A DNA stretch of 64,000 nucleotides, taken from contig JAGTTS010000002.1 of assembly GCA_018223375.1 (NCBI GenBank), positions 186,001-250,000 of the forward strand, given 5' to 3'. The notes under the pieces were generated by a model. The model had not been told where the DNA came from. It ran no database searches and worked only from the letters and a program-made list of their open reading frames with translations. The stretch is from Clostridiaceae bacterium Marseille-Q3526. GTDB lineage: Bacteria > Bacillota > Clostridia > Lachnospirales > Lachnospiraceae. The first letter of the stretch is position 1, and each line of letters starts with the position of its first letter. Positions 37,198 to 45,622 of this stretch are shown one piece after another. The position numbers and the translations under genes were made by a program.

Positions 37198-38049
37198 ATG
37201 ATGAATGAAACAGGACAAAAAAAGATTGCAATGATAAACTCCATGGCAGGGTATGGCCGCTGTTCTATAACAGCGGCTATTCCTGTGCTGAGCGCTTTAA
37301 AGGTACAGTGCTGCCCGGCGCCCACGGCTATTTTGTCAAATCATACCGGCTATCCAAGCTGTTACTTTGACGACTACACAGAAGGTCTGGCGTCTTACCT
37401 GGAGGAGTGGAAGAAGCTTCAGTTTTCCTTTGACGCCGTTATGACTGGATTTCTCGGCTCCGCCGGGCAGGTCCGGACTGCAGTGGACTTTCTCATGGAA
37501 GTAAAGCCACAGGGAACGAAAGTTCTGGTGGATCCGGTGCTGGGGGACAATGGAACGCTCTACCGGACCTGTACCCAGGAGCTCTGCGAGGAAATGCGGG
37601 AGCTGATTCAGTACGCGGACGTGATTACGCCCAATCTGACAGAAGCCTGCCTTCTGACGGAAACCCCATGGAGCGAAACAGGATGGTCGAAAAACAGGCT
37701 GGCAGATTTGGCCTACAAGCTGCTATTCATGGGGCCGGGAGCGGTGGTGCTCACAGGCGCGGCAAAAAGCCATTCGATTATCAATGTAGTGCTGGAGCGT
37801 GGAAAAGAACCTGTCTTTTTCACTGGAAAACGGGTTGAAACAAGCCGCCACGGCACAGGCGACGTATTTTCCGCAGTACTGGCGGGAGAGATGGTCCACT
37901 CCGTGCCGTTAGAAGAGGCAGTGCGCCGGGCGGCCACCTTTACGAGAAAGTGCGTGGAGAGGTCGGAAGAACTTCAGATTCCGGAAAAAGAGGGGCTATG
38001 TATCGAGGAATGCCTGCCTTATCTGTTCCGGTTAAGCCGCAGAGATTAA
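37198..38049 (+). CDS. Pyridoxal/pyridoxamine kinase (PdxK/PdxY type)
   Basis: 283 residues of the ribokinase superfamily. It has SMAGYGRCSITAAIPVL near the start, VLVDPVLGDNG (anion hole and ATP site), ITPNLTEACLLT, VVLTGAA and HGTGDVFSAVLAGE with the catalytic Asp. The opening and the DPVLGD motif indicate a B6 vitamer kinase rather than a hydroxymethylpyrimidine kinase. It probably traps the vitamin brought in by the adjacent ECF S component. ATGs at 37198 and 37201 are both usable. Confidence 0.88.
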   Translation: MMNETGQKKIAMINSMAGYGRCSITAAIPVLSALKVQCCPAPTAILSNHTGYPSCYFDDYTEGLASYLEEWKKLQFSFDAVMTGFLGSAGQVRTAVDFLMEVKPQGTKVLVDPVLGDNGTLYRTCTQELCEEMRELIQYADVITPNLTEACLLTETPWSETGWSKNRLADLAYKLLFMGPGAVVLTGAAKSHSIINVVLERGKEPVFFTGKRVETSRHGTGDVFSAVLAGEMVHSVPLEEAVRRAATFTRKCVERSEELQIPEKEGLCIEECLPYLFRLSRRD

Positions 38050-38078
38050 AGGGACTTCAGGAAAAGGCAGAAATGGGC

Positions 38079-38107
38079 TTTTCATAAACAGGAAACTGTA
38101 GTATAAT
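38079..38107 (+). promoter_or_regulatory. Promoter of serS
   Basis: TTTTCA (38079-38084), 17 bases, TATAAT (38102-38107). The roughly 90-base leader has an 8-bp hairpin (TTGGCTGT/ACAGCCAA) near 38125-38146 and a second small hairpin (AGCGG/CCGCT) just before the ribosome binding site. It lacks the conserved T-box antiterminator sequence. Confidence 0.6.
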
Positions 38108-38203
38108 CAAGGTCAGACTACGTTTTGGCTGTCAGAACAGCCAAATATCATTGATTTCAATGAAAATAAAAGCGGATTTCAGGAACCGCTGCAGGAGGAA
38201 GAT

Positions 38204-39481
38204 ATGTTAGATTTAAGATTTGTCAGAGAAAATCCGGAGATCGTAAAGCAGAACATCAGAAATAAATTCCAGGACAGCAAGCTGCCTCTGGTGGACGAGG
38301 TGATCGAGCTGGACGCGCAGAACCGTGCAGTTAAGAAAGAAGCCGATGATCTGAGAGCCGGAAAGAATAAAATTGCCAAGCAGATCGGCGGTCTGATGGC
38401 TCAGGGCAAGAAGGAAGAGGCTGAGGAGCTGAAGAAGAAGGTAGGCGAGGACGCTGCCCGCTTAGCTGAGCTGGAGACTCTGGAGAAAGAGCTTTCCGAG
38501 AAGATTACCAAAATCATGATGACAATCCCGAACATTATCGATCCGTCCGTTCCGATTGGAAAAGACGACAGCGAGAATGTGGAGATCCAGAAGTACGGAG
38601 AGCCGGTTGTTCCGGATTTCGAGATTCCGTATCACACGGAGATCATGGAGCGCTTCAACGGAATCGACTTAGACAGCGCCAGAAAGGTGGCTGGAAACGG
38701 TTTCTACTATCTGATGGGAGACATCGCCAGACTTCACTCCGCAGTGATTTCCTATGCAAGAGACTTCATGATTGACAGAGGCTTTACCTACTGCGTGCCG
38801 CCGTTCATGATCCGCAGCAATGTAGTGACAGGCGTTATGAGCTTTGCCGAGATGGACGCCATGATGTACAAGATCGAGGGAGAGGATCTGTACCTGATCG
38901 GAACCAGCGAACACTCCATGATTGGAAAGTTCATCGACACAGTTCTCAAGGAGGAAGAGCTTCCGAAGACGCTGACCAGCTATTCTCCATGCTTCAGAAA
39001 AGAGAAGGGCGCTCACGGAATCGAGGAGAGAGGCGTATACAGAATCCACCAGTTTGAGAAGCAGGAGATGATCGTTGTCTGCAAGCCTGAGGACAGCATG
39101 AAGTGGTATGACAAGCTGTGGCAGAACACAGTTGACCTGTTCCGCTCCCTGGATATTCCAGTGAGAACTCTGGAGTGCTGCTCCGGAGACTTGGCTGACT
39201 TAAAGGTGAAGTCTGTGGACGTAGAGGCATGGTCCCCAAGACAGCAGAAGTATTTCGAGGTGGGAAGCTGCTCCAACTTAGGAGACGCTCAGGCGCGCCG
39301 CTTAAAGATCCGTGTAAACGGCGAGAACGGCAAATACTTTGCCCACACCTTGAATAACACGGTAGTAGCTCCGCCGCGTATGCTGATTGCCTTCTTAGAG
39401 AACAACTTACAGGCAGACGGATCTGTCAGAATCCCAGAGGTATTACGGCCGTATATGGGCGGAAAAGCGGAGATCCGTTAG
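38204..39481 (+). CDS. serS: Seryl-tRNA synthetase
   Basis: 425 residues: N-terminal coiled-coil arm (about 30-105, Lys/Glu-rich), then the class II core with motif 2 around SPCFRKEKGAHG and motif 3 around NNTVVAPPRMLIAFLENN. The tRNA-binding arm begins with the classic MLDLRFVRENPE. Single gene with its own promoter and terminator. Confidence 0.97.
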   Translation: MLDLRFVRENPEIVKQNIRNKFQDSKLPLVDEVIELDAQNRAVKKEADDLRAGKNKIAKQIGGLMAQGKKEEAEELKKKVGEDAARLAELETLEKELSEKITKIMMTIPNIIDPSVPIGKDDSENVEIQKYGEPVVPDFEIPYHTEIMERFNGIDLDSARKVAGNGFYYLMGDIARLHSAVISYARDFMIDRGFTYCVPPFMIRSNVVTGVMSFAEMDAMMYKIEGEDLYLIGTSEHSMIGKFIDTVLKEEELPKTLTSYSPCFRKEKGAHGIEERGVYRIHQFEKQEMIVVCKPEDSMKWYDKLWQNTVDLFRSLDIPVRTLECCSGDLADLKVKSVDVEAWSPRQQKYFEVGSCSNLGDAQARRLKIRVNGENGKYFAHTLNNTVVAPPRMLIAFLENNLQADGSVRIPEVLRPYMGGKAEIR

Positions 39482-39510
39482 AGAGTGCAGAGAGCAGAAT
39501 AATAGATAGA

Positions 39511-39563
39511 AAGAAGATGTTTTCCTGTGATAATGAGAGGCATGGGAAGGCATCTTCTTTTTT
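39511..39563 (+). terminator. Terminator of serS
   Basis: Stem AAGAAGATG (39511-39519) with CATCTTCTT (39551-39559), with further partial pairing (TTTTCC with GGGAAG) in the loop, followed by TTTT. Confidence 0.85.
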
Positions 39564-39649
39564 GGCTCTTTATTGGGCGTTCGATCGTTTTTTGTGTAGA
39601 AAGGGCTGAAACATGGGAAGGAAAATTATTTTTTCAATCATGCAAGTCA

Positions 39650-39822
39650 GACAAAAACTGCAGACTTTGCGACTAGCTGCGTTTTCTGCTCGGTTCGTGC
39701 ATCCATGATCCACCATTCGCGAAAACTCGCCTTACGGCTCAAACACTTCGCTCGGTGGCGGAAATTAGCACGAACCTCTCTGCGAAAGCCTCGCTATTAT
39801 CGACCAGCCTGCAGTTTTTGTC
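39650..39822. repeat. 173-bp imperfect palindromic intergenic element
   Basis: Outer arms are a perfect 14-bp inverted repeat, GACAAAAACTGCAG (39650-39663) and its complement (39809-39822). Inside, GGTTCGTGC (39692-39700) pairs with GCACGAACC (39768-39776), and CCACC (39710-39714) pairs with GGTGG (39754-39758). The sequences between the arms are also partly complementary. It contains no gene. It looks like a MITE or a REP-like folded repeat; no second copy was found in this window. Confidence 0.7.
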
Positions 39823-39955
39823 CAAGAAATACCATCCTGCTATTAATATTTACCGTTGAAGCATTCAGGCGTTTATCATGAGAACTGGAAAACAGTATCT
39901 TAATAAAGAAAGAAAAAAGATATAATAACTGAATCAAAACCATTGGCGGCTTTCC

Positions 39956-40063
39956 TTAAACAGTATTCAGATTTTCCATGGTATTGGTGGTATAAATGAC
40001 CTTGCGTATCTCAGCGGAAAACTTGAAGATTGGAGGGATAGCGTCCCAGTTCTGCCCCCATTC
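39956..40063 (-). pseudogene. IS256-family transposase remnant
   Basis: Read on the minus strand this gives about 35 codons then a stop. They contain NWDAIPPIFKFSAEIRK and VIYTTNTMENLN, the hallmark eIRKviYTTNaIE-LN block of IS256/mutator-type transposases. The start, the N-terminal catalytic region and the C-terminus are missing, so it is a decayed scrap. It lies between the palindromic element and the promoter of the XRE module. Confidence 0.8.
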
Positions 40064-40087
40064 TAAATTAAATAAGAAAAGTCAAAA

Positions 40088-40106
40088 TGTAAAAAAATAT
40101 TTTACA
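40088..40106 (+). promoter_or_regulatory. Inverted repeat upstream of XRE module promoter
   Basis: TGTAAAA (40088-40094), 5 bases, TTTTACA (40100-40106), a perfect 7-bp inverted repeat ending 6 bases before the -35 box. A plausible operator for the XRE protein encoded downstream (autoregulation inferred). Confidence 0.5.
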
Positions 40107-40112
40107 ACCATA

Positions 40113-40141
40113 TTGATAACCCCTTCGCTTTAGCATATAAT
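40113..40141 (+). promoter_or_regulatory. Strong promoter of the XRE-ImmA-PIN module
   Basis: TTGATA (40113-40118), 17 bases, TATAAT (40136-40141), 31 bases before the ATG; AAGGAGG lies between. Confidence 0.8.
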
Positions 40142-40172
40142 AATGGTGAGAAAATAGAAGGAGGTCATCACA

Positions 40173-40541
40173 ATGAGGTTTGATGAATTATTTGAACAGA
40201 GGAGTCTGGTGGCTTCAAAGTTAAAAGAGTGTATCAGAGATAAAGGTTATACAAAAGTGTCCTTTGCCAGAAAGGCGGACATATCACGTCCGACATTAGA
40301 TAGATTGTTAAATGGTGCTATTGAAAACAAAAGTACATTTGATCGTCATCTACAGAAGATTTTGAAAGTGTTGAATATGTCGGTGGAAGAGCTGCTTCTT
40401 TACCATTCTGTATCTGCTAAGCCTGTTACAGCAACAGTGTTTTCACAGAATGCCCCTTTGAAACATGAAATGAGCGAAACAGCGAAGAAGCAGTATAATC
40501 TGCTTCTGGATGTTATTGAGCTGTGCGAAATATATTATTAA
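40173..40541 (+). CDS. XRE-family HTH regulator (putative antitoxin)
   Basis: 122 residues. A helix-turn-helix lies near residues 32-60 (FARKADISRPTLDRLLNG), followed by a helical C-terminal tail. It is the first gene of a three-gene operon: the metallopeptidase gene starts 12 bases after its stop and a PIN-like gene follows that. In TA and phage-type loci, XRE proteins paired with ImmA/IrrE (COG2856) domains act as repressor or antitoxin. AT-rich codon use and low GC set it apart from the serS and rqcH genes around it. Confidence 0.8.
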   Translation: MRFDELFEQRSLVASKLKECIRDKGYTKVSFARKADISRPTLDRLLNGAIENKSTFDRHLQKILKVLNMSVEELLLYHSVSAKPVTATVFSQNAPLKHEMSETAKKQYNLLLDVIELCEIYY

Positions 40542-40553
40542 GGATGTGCATAT

Positions 40554-41336
40554 ATGAGTGAATTGATAACTGCTGCGAATATAGATTGGGTTATAAAAAA
40601 GAATAATGAAATTAGAGATGAAGTGCTGGGTCAGACAATGAAATTGCAGATGAATCCTGAAATAATGAAGGTTGCATCAATACCGCAGCTTGCATTGCTG
40701 ATTTTGCAGGGATTTGGCTTGATTCAGATACCTATTGAAGACAAATTTTGGAGTGGGGCAATTTTTGTAAAAAATGGAAAAATAATACCTGTCCTTAATA
40801 CAGCACTGCCACGTGCAAATCAATATTTTGCAGCATGGCATGAAATCTATCATCTCATTTTCGATAAAGTGTCATTTGACCATTTTATTGAAAGAGATAA
40901 TACGATGGAGGAGCGAAAAGCTGAATGCTTTGCAGCGAGTATGCTTTTGGCAGGTGTTGACAGATATTTTATAGAACTGCCTAAGATGGATTTTGTTTCG
41001 AAAATATTCCACTGTATGTCAGCATTTCAGTCTCCATATAAAGCGGTGTTGGTTTCTCTTTATGAATATGCGGTTCAGAGTGAAAATGAAATACTGGCTA
41101 AAAGAATTAAAGAAGTTTTTGACTTGGAATTTGAGGATATGCCGCAGCGGTTTCAAGAACTAGGTTTGGATGATAGTCTGGTAAAACCATCTTATGTAAT
41201 CAATACATCGCCCTTGCAGGAGAGGATAAGAAGAAGCAAAGCCACAAATCCAGAGCTTACTTATCATAAAGAGAATGAAGAGTTCCTAATAAATATTATG
41301 AAAGAAATCTCTATAATTACGAGGAAGGGAGAATGA
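40554..41336 (+). CDS. ImmA/IrrE-family metallopeptidase
   Basis: 260 residues. The zinc motif is AWHEIYHLIF (His96, Glu97, His100), with a likely third ligand in the following helix (ERKAECFAASMLL), as in COG2856 proteins. In ICEBs1, ImmA cleaves the XRE repressor ImmR; in type II TA variants this domain is joined to the antitoxin. Here it is a separate gene between an XRE repressor and a PIN-like protein, overlapping the latter by 4 bases. It is AT-rich like its neighbours. Whether it cleaves the XRE protein is inference. Confidence 0.85.
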   Translation: MSELITAANIDWVIKKNNEIRDEVLGQTMKLQMNPEIMKVASIPQLALLILQGFGLIQIPIEDKFWSGAIFVKNGKIIPVLNTALPRANQYFAAWHEIYHLIFDKVSFDHFIERDNTMEERKAECFAASMLLAGVDRYFIELPKMDFVSKIFHCMSAFQSPYKAVLVSLYEYAVQSENEILAKRIKEVFDLEFEDMPQRFQELGLDDSLVKPSYVINTSPLQERIRRSKATNPELTYHKENEEFLINIMKEISIITRKGE

Positions 41337-42175
41337 TTACAATAACAAGAATAACAAATATTGACAATAAAAAGCATATCGCCCTTTTAGATACATCTTC
41401 CATTTCATTTATGCAGGGATTAGAAGTAAAAGGAGTACCATCCAATGATATTCTGAGGGATTATGATCTTATCCTTATTCCAGAATGGGTGCTGGTGGAA
41501 ATCAATGATGCTGAAGGCAGAGCGAATTATTTGCAAAAATTGATTGAACTGGGATATCCAATACATAGTATTGCAGAGGAAGATTATTCAAATCTTTCAA
41601 ATCAAGAGGAAGGTAACCTCTATCAGATAGTTCTTGCTTCAACCTATCAGATTGGAAGAATAAAAAGCTATTTGCGTCGATTTGTAGAAAAAGATGATAT
41701 GCTTGACATGAATGCGTACAAGGATTGGATTAATAAGCTTTATGAGGAATGGCCGATTCCAGGTCAAACGTTATCTTCAGGTAGAAGAAAAAAGAAAAAT
41801 GCCGGAGAGGTTTCAATTACAATTTTGGCAGAAGTGGTTTCCTGGTATTATCCGGAAACAGAGGCACTGACTATATATTCACAAGATAGTGATACTTATG
41901 AGTTCCAGCGTAAGGCTGAGGCCAGTTTGAGAGAAATATTTACTTCAAGGACGCCAGTGCCGGTTTCGTACAAGAGCAATGATGCTATTCTTTGCCAGCT
42001 TTTCCGTGATGGGAAAATAAATATTGAAAATCTGGGGGATTACAGGAAGGATATTCGTAAGATTACTTACAGTAAGATACAGGATGACCATTCTGTAATT
42101 TTAGTAACGGAAGTGGTTGATAATGATCTGTTTTTAGCTCTAGTTCAGGATACATCGGTTCATATTATTTTTTAG
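41333..42175 (+). CDS. PIN-like nuclease, putative toxin
   Basis: 280 residues, not recognised as a named family. The arrangement of acidic residues is that of a PIN fold: ALLDTSSISF with Asp20 at the end of strand 1, LIPEWVLVEI with the conserved Glu, NAGEVSITILAEV (a GE-S-I-A helix as in PIN/DUF3368 proteins) and IYSQDSDTYEF with a late Asp pair. An insert of about 80 residues (about 85-160) separates the first and second halves. The start overlaps the ImmA stop by 4 bases. An RNase toxin held by the two upstream proteins is the best hypothesis; the fold call is from motifs only. Confidence 0.6.
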   Translation: MITITRITNIDNKKHIALLDTSSISFMQGLEVKGVPSNDILRDYDLILIPEWVLVEINDAEGRANYLQKLIELGYPIHSIAEEDYSNLSNQEEGNLYQIVLASTYQIGRIKSYLRRFVEKDDMLDMNAYKDWINKLYEEWPIPGQTLSSGRRKKKNAGEVSITILAEVVSWYYPETEALTIYSQDSDTYEFQRKAEASLREIFTSRTPVPVSYKSNDAILCQLFRDGKINIENLGDYRKDIRKITYSKIQDDHSVILVTEVVDNDLFLALVQDTSVHIIF

Positions 42176-42272
42176 TAAATCTCGGAAAAATTTCCAGAGC
42201 TGCTTGATTCAGCTAAACTGGAAAGGGAGAAACAAGCAGGATACATAATAATATAAACACACCTTCAAGTAC

Positions 42273-42310
42273 AGGCAGGGCCCTTCATCCCTGCCTGCTT
42301 TACTGCCGTT
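42273..42310 (+). terminator. Terminator of the XRE module
   Basis: An 8-bp stem AGGCAGGG (42273-42280) with CCCTGCCT (42289-42296), then GCTTTACTGCCGTTTTT. The T-run is delayed, so strength is uncertain. A second hairpin (TTTCCAG..CTGGAAA, 42189-42224) sits just after the PIN gene. Confidence 0.55.
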
Positions 42311-42311
42311 T

Positions 42312-44051
42312 TTAATTTACCTCCTCCAGCTTATTCCCTGGTACGGCTACCAGGGAGTAGTTGGTGTGGTAGATGACGAATCCTGGGGCCGCTCCGGCCA
42401 CCTTTTTGATATTCTTTTTCTGAATATAGTCGATTTCCACTTTTTCATTGTCCCGGCCTTTGGAGTAGTAGGCGGCCAGAGCTCCTGCCTCCTCGAATAC
42501 CCGGTCTGGAAGTTCTTTTCCTTCGCTTTTTACAATGACGTGGGAGCCTGGGATGCCCTTGGCGTGGAACCACCAGTCGTTTCCAGTGGCCAGCTTGAAG
42601 GTCAGCTCTTCGTTCTGGTAATTATTCTTTCCCACATAAATATGGAAGCCGTCGGAGGACAGGTAGTGGAAGGGTTTGCTTACCACCTTCTGCTTTTTCA
42701 TATTGGGGCCATGTTTTTTAATGAAGCCGTATTCTGTCAGCTCCATCTTAATCTGGGTTAAATCCTCCTCTTTTAAGGCGATATCCAGAGCCGCGCTGAT
42801 GGACTCCAAATGGTCGATTTCACGCTTTGTCTCCTCGGTAAGCTCGGTAAGCGCCTCGAAAGTGCGCTTTAGTTTATTGTACTTTTCAAAGTAGCGCTTT
42901 GCGTTTTCCTGGGCTGTTTTCGTCTCGTCCAGAGGAATCCTGATGGTCTCGTTGGTGTAGTAGTTGAGGCAGGAAAGCTCCTTTTCCCCTCCGGCCAGTT
43001 CATAGCCGTAGGTGTTTAAAAGCTCTCCGTAGATCCGGAATTTATCTCTTTTTTCCGTATCCTTTAACTGCCTTAACTGGAGGTCATATTTTTTGTAATT
43101 CCGCTCCAGGGCGGTCTGGACAATCCGGCGCAGGTCCGAGGATTTCTGACGGATTCTGGTAATGACATTTTTAGAGGCGTAGTAGGTTTCCAGCACCTGG
43201 CTCATGGAGGAGAACTCCTTCAGGCAGCAGTCTGCCGGAAGGGCTGTAAAGGCAAGGGCAGAAAACTCCACCGGTTCCTCACCTTTATAGAGAATGCAGG
43301 GAGAGAACTGTCCGCCTTTCACGGACTCCATAGCCAGGGAGAAGGTGCGGCTTAGATGAATCCGCTCTGCCTCTGAAAGCTCTGCTGCCGGAACCGAGGA
43401 TTCGATGCTGGCCAGATGGCAGAATTCCTCCGCCATGACGGGGCTGATGCCTGTAAAATGGCTGTAGAGAGCTTTCCCTACCGGATCCGGCGCCTGCTCC
43501 ATCACTGCGGCCATTTCCTCCTCGCCAGTTTCCAGAGGATTCAGTTTGCGGGCCGTCTGGGGAATAAAGTATTCCCTGCCTGGAAGTACCTCCCGGACAG
43601 AGCTGACCTGGGCGGAAATGTGCTTAATGCTGTCGATGATCATTCCCTCGCTGGTACAGAAAATAATATTGCTGTGCTTTCCCATCAGCTCCACAATCAG
43701 CCGTTTCCGGCAGAGATCTCCCATCTCGTCCAGATGCTCGATTTCAAACTCCACCGCCCGCTCCAGACCTGGCTGGGTGATGGAAATAATTTTTCCGTTT
43801 CCAATGTGCTTTCTCAGCAGCATACAGAAATTCGGCGCAGTCAGAGGGCTGTTTTTGTTTTTGTCTGTCAGGTAAGCCAGCGGAAGGCTGGGGTTGACCG
43901 ATAAAAGCAGCCGGTAATTTTCCCTGTTGTTTTTTATGGTAAATAAAAGCTCGTCCTTTTCCGGCTGGGCAATTTTTGCGATTTTTCCGCCGGCGATGGT
44001 CTGGTTAAATTCGTGAACCAGGGACGCGATGACAATTCCGTCAAAAGCCAT
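42312..44051 (-). CDS. rqcH: Ribosome-quality-control NFACT protein RqcH
   Basis: 579 residues. An NFACT-N domain starts MAFDGIVIASLVHEF, a helical coiled-coil middle follows (about 290-440), then a C-terminal NFACT-R domain with DWWFHAKGIPGSHVI. RqcH/Rqc2 binds stalled 50S-peptidyl-tRNA and recruits Ala-tRNA for alanine tailing; such proteins are also annotated as fibronectin-binding. The catalytic DR pair (Asp97-Arg98 in Bacillus) aligns here with Glu97-Arg98 in PGLERAVEF, a conservative but notable change. Minus strand, convergent with the XRE module and downstream of citX-citG by 27 bases. Confidence 0.92.
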   Translation of the reverse strand: MAFDGIVIASLVHEFNQTIAGGKIAKIAQPEKDELLFTIKNNRENYRLLLSVNPSLPLAYLTDKNKNSPLTAPNFCMLLRKHIGNGKIISITQPGLERAVEFEIEHLDEMGDLCRKRLIVELMGKHSNIIFCTSEGMIIDSIKHISAQVSSVREVLPGREYFIPQTARKLNPLETGEEEMAAVMEQAPDPVGKALYSHFTGISPVMAEEFCHLASIESSVPAAELSEAERIHLSRTFSLAMESVKGGQFSPCILYKGEEPVEFSALAFTALPADCCLKEFSSMSQVLETYYASKNVITRIRQKSSDLRRIVQTALERNYKKYDLQLRQLKDTEKRDKFRIYGELLNTYGYELAGGEKELSCLNYYTNETIRIPLDETKTAQENAKRYFEKYNKLKRTFEALTELTEETKREIDHLESISAALDIALKEEDLTQIKMELTEYGFIKKHGPNMKKQKVVSKPFHYLSSDGFHIYVGKNNYQNEELTFKLATGNDWWFHAKGIPGSHVIVKSEGKELPDRVFEEAGALAAYYSKGRDNEKVEIDYIQKKNIKKVAGAAPGFVIYHTNYSLVAVPGNKLEEVN

Positions 44052-44078
44052 GAATAAAATCCTCCTTATTTGCGATAA

Positions 44079-45605
44079 TTAAAAGCGTTCCTCTGGCGAG
44101 ATTCCCTGCAGGCGGAGGAGAAATACAGTGAGAGCCAGCAGATCCGCGCAGCCTCCGGGGCTTATATTTTTCTCGATGAAGTCCTGATTCATGGACGAAA
44201 GGCGTGCCTGCCATCCGTCTGTCACTGCGCCGCCGTCTGAAAGAGCCTTTCGGGCCTGCTCCCTGACGTAGAGGGCCGCGTCCATTCCGCCTCTGTGGAT
44301 CACATTGGTGTCCTCCACCTGGGCCATGAGGGAGAGGAGAGTCTGAAGGCAGGCTCTGTTCCAGATATCTCCGGAAATCTCTGTTTTTCCGCCAAGGGCC
44401 TCAAGGGCTGAGGAGAAAGCTGCCATGGAAATAGAGGACAGAGCGGGAAATCCGTCGGAGGCCTCTCCCCGTATGCCCCGGCAGCCGTAGGCGAGGTACA
44501 GTTTTTCGCCGTGGGAAAAATGGACGTTTCCTGTTCCGGACTTCGCATCTGCCTGCTGTCTGCGCTGCTCCAGAGCTGAAAAATCTTCTTGAATTTCCTT
44601 CCGGCAGAGCTTTCCGGCCAGAGAGAGAAGCTCAGACAGATTCAGAGAAGGCAGATTCAGCCTGCTCTGGCCGAAGAGAAATCCGGCGCTGGCAGCCAGA
44701 ATTCCCATAGAAAAAATGATTCCCTTGTGGGTGTTGACTCCTCCTGCAGCGTCAAACATGGCTGTTTCTGCCAGAAGGCCGGTTTTTCTGATCTGGGAGA
44801 AGAGAAGAGGGAGATCCGGTTCTTTTTTGTCCTCATCCGCTGTCTGCCTGGAAAAATGGATTCCCTGTTCTGCCATAGTCCTGATATAGGGAGCCACTGC
44901 CCCGGCACTTTTTAGAAAGGTTTCACAGCACATATCCCGGTGGGCACCGTTGTCCAAACGGTCTACCAGACCGGGCTTCGGAGTGGCGGACACCTCGTCT
45001 GTCAGGGATTCCCTGGCAGCCAGATACAGGTGGTTTAAAAATGCGTCCTCTGCCATCAGCTGCTGAATATGGGAAACCAGATCCTCCACCGTGTGCTTTC
45101 GGCTTCTGGAGCAGGCGTGGGCCGGCTCTCCGCAGAGCAGGCAGCGGCGGCCGGGAAGTCCGATCTCCTCTCTGGAAACCTTGCTTTTGTCTGTGCGGAT
45201 GATGTCAATATCGTAGAGCCGTCCGCCAGCCGTCTCCTCCTCAAGAGAGGAGGTAATCTGCTTGAGAGTTTCCGGCTTCGCGTCTGCGCAGAGAAACAGC
45301 TCCAGTCCAGTGTGCTCCCGCAGCTGGGTCTCGAATAAAACTGGCACGGAAGCCTGCTTCAGGGCCTGCCAGACAGACTCTGATCCCCGGCGGAAAAACT
45401 CCTCTGTTCCCGGAAGAATTTTGACCGGTCCCGGGATATTCAGGGTAAAGCTGACCACCGGGACCTGATACGTCCCAATCAGCTGTTCCTGGAGACGGGC
45501 TCTCCGCTCTCTGGCTTCCATCATATCTTCCACAGAAACAGGGCGGCAGAGCCGGCCGGAATCTGCGCCGTTTTTCAGTGATTTATCAGAATAAAAATGG
45601 TTCAT
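44079..45605 (-). CDS. citXG: CitX-CitG fusion: citrate lyase prosthetic group synthesis and transfer
   Basis: About 508 residues from the ATG at 45605, 7 bases after AGGAG; the ATG at 45611 is too close. The N-terminal about 180 residues are CitX-like (apo-CitD holo-synthase) ending in RCLLCGEPAHACSRSRKH. The remainder is CitG-like triphosphoribosyl-dephospho-CoA synthase with EVSATPKPGLVDR, NGAHRDM and GGVNTHKG. Together they make the 2'-(5''-triphosphoribosyl)-3'-dephospho-CoA group and attach it to CitD. Fused CitXG proteins are known in some enterobacteria and Firmicutes. It is divergent from the STM40xx operon; citDEF lies 6 kb away on the other side of it. Confidence 0.9.
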   Translation of the reverse strand: MNHFYSDKSLKNGADSGRLCRPVSVEDMMEARERRARLQEQLIGTYQVPVVSFTLNIPGPVKILPGTEEFFRRGSESVWQALKQASVPVLFETQLREHTGLELFLCADAKPETLKQITSSLEEETAGGRLYDIDIIRTDKSKVSREEIGLPGRRCLLCGEPAHACSRSRKHTVEDLVSHIQQLMAEDAFLNHLYLAARESLTDEVSATPKPGLVDRLDNGAHRDMCCETFLKSAGAVAPYIRTMAEQGIHFSRQTADEDKKEPDLPLLFSQIRKTGLLAETAMFDAAGGVNTHKGIIFSMGILAASAGFLFGQSRLNLPSLNLSELLSLAGKLCRKEIQEDFSALEQRRQQADAKSGTGNVHFSHGEKLYLAYGCRGIRGEASDGFPALSSISMAAFSSALEALGGKTEISGDIWNRACLQTLLSLMAQVEDTNVIHRGGMDAALYVREQARKALSDGGAVTDGWQARLSSMNQDFIEKNISPGGCADLLALTVFLLRLQGISPEERF

Positions 45606-45622
45606 GTGCATTCTCCTGTCGA

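Noticed and set aside
38108..38203. Possible T-box riboswitch before serS
   Set aside because: The leader is under 100 bases and has two small hairpins but lacks the conserved T-box antiterminator sequence and a terminator before the start codon.
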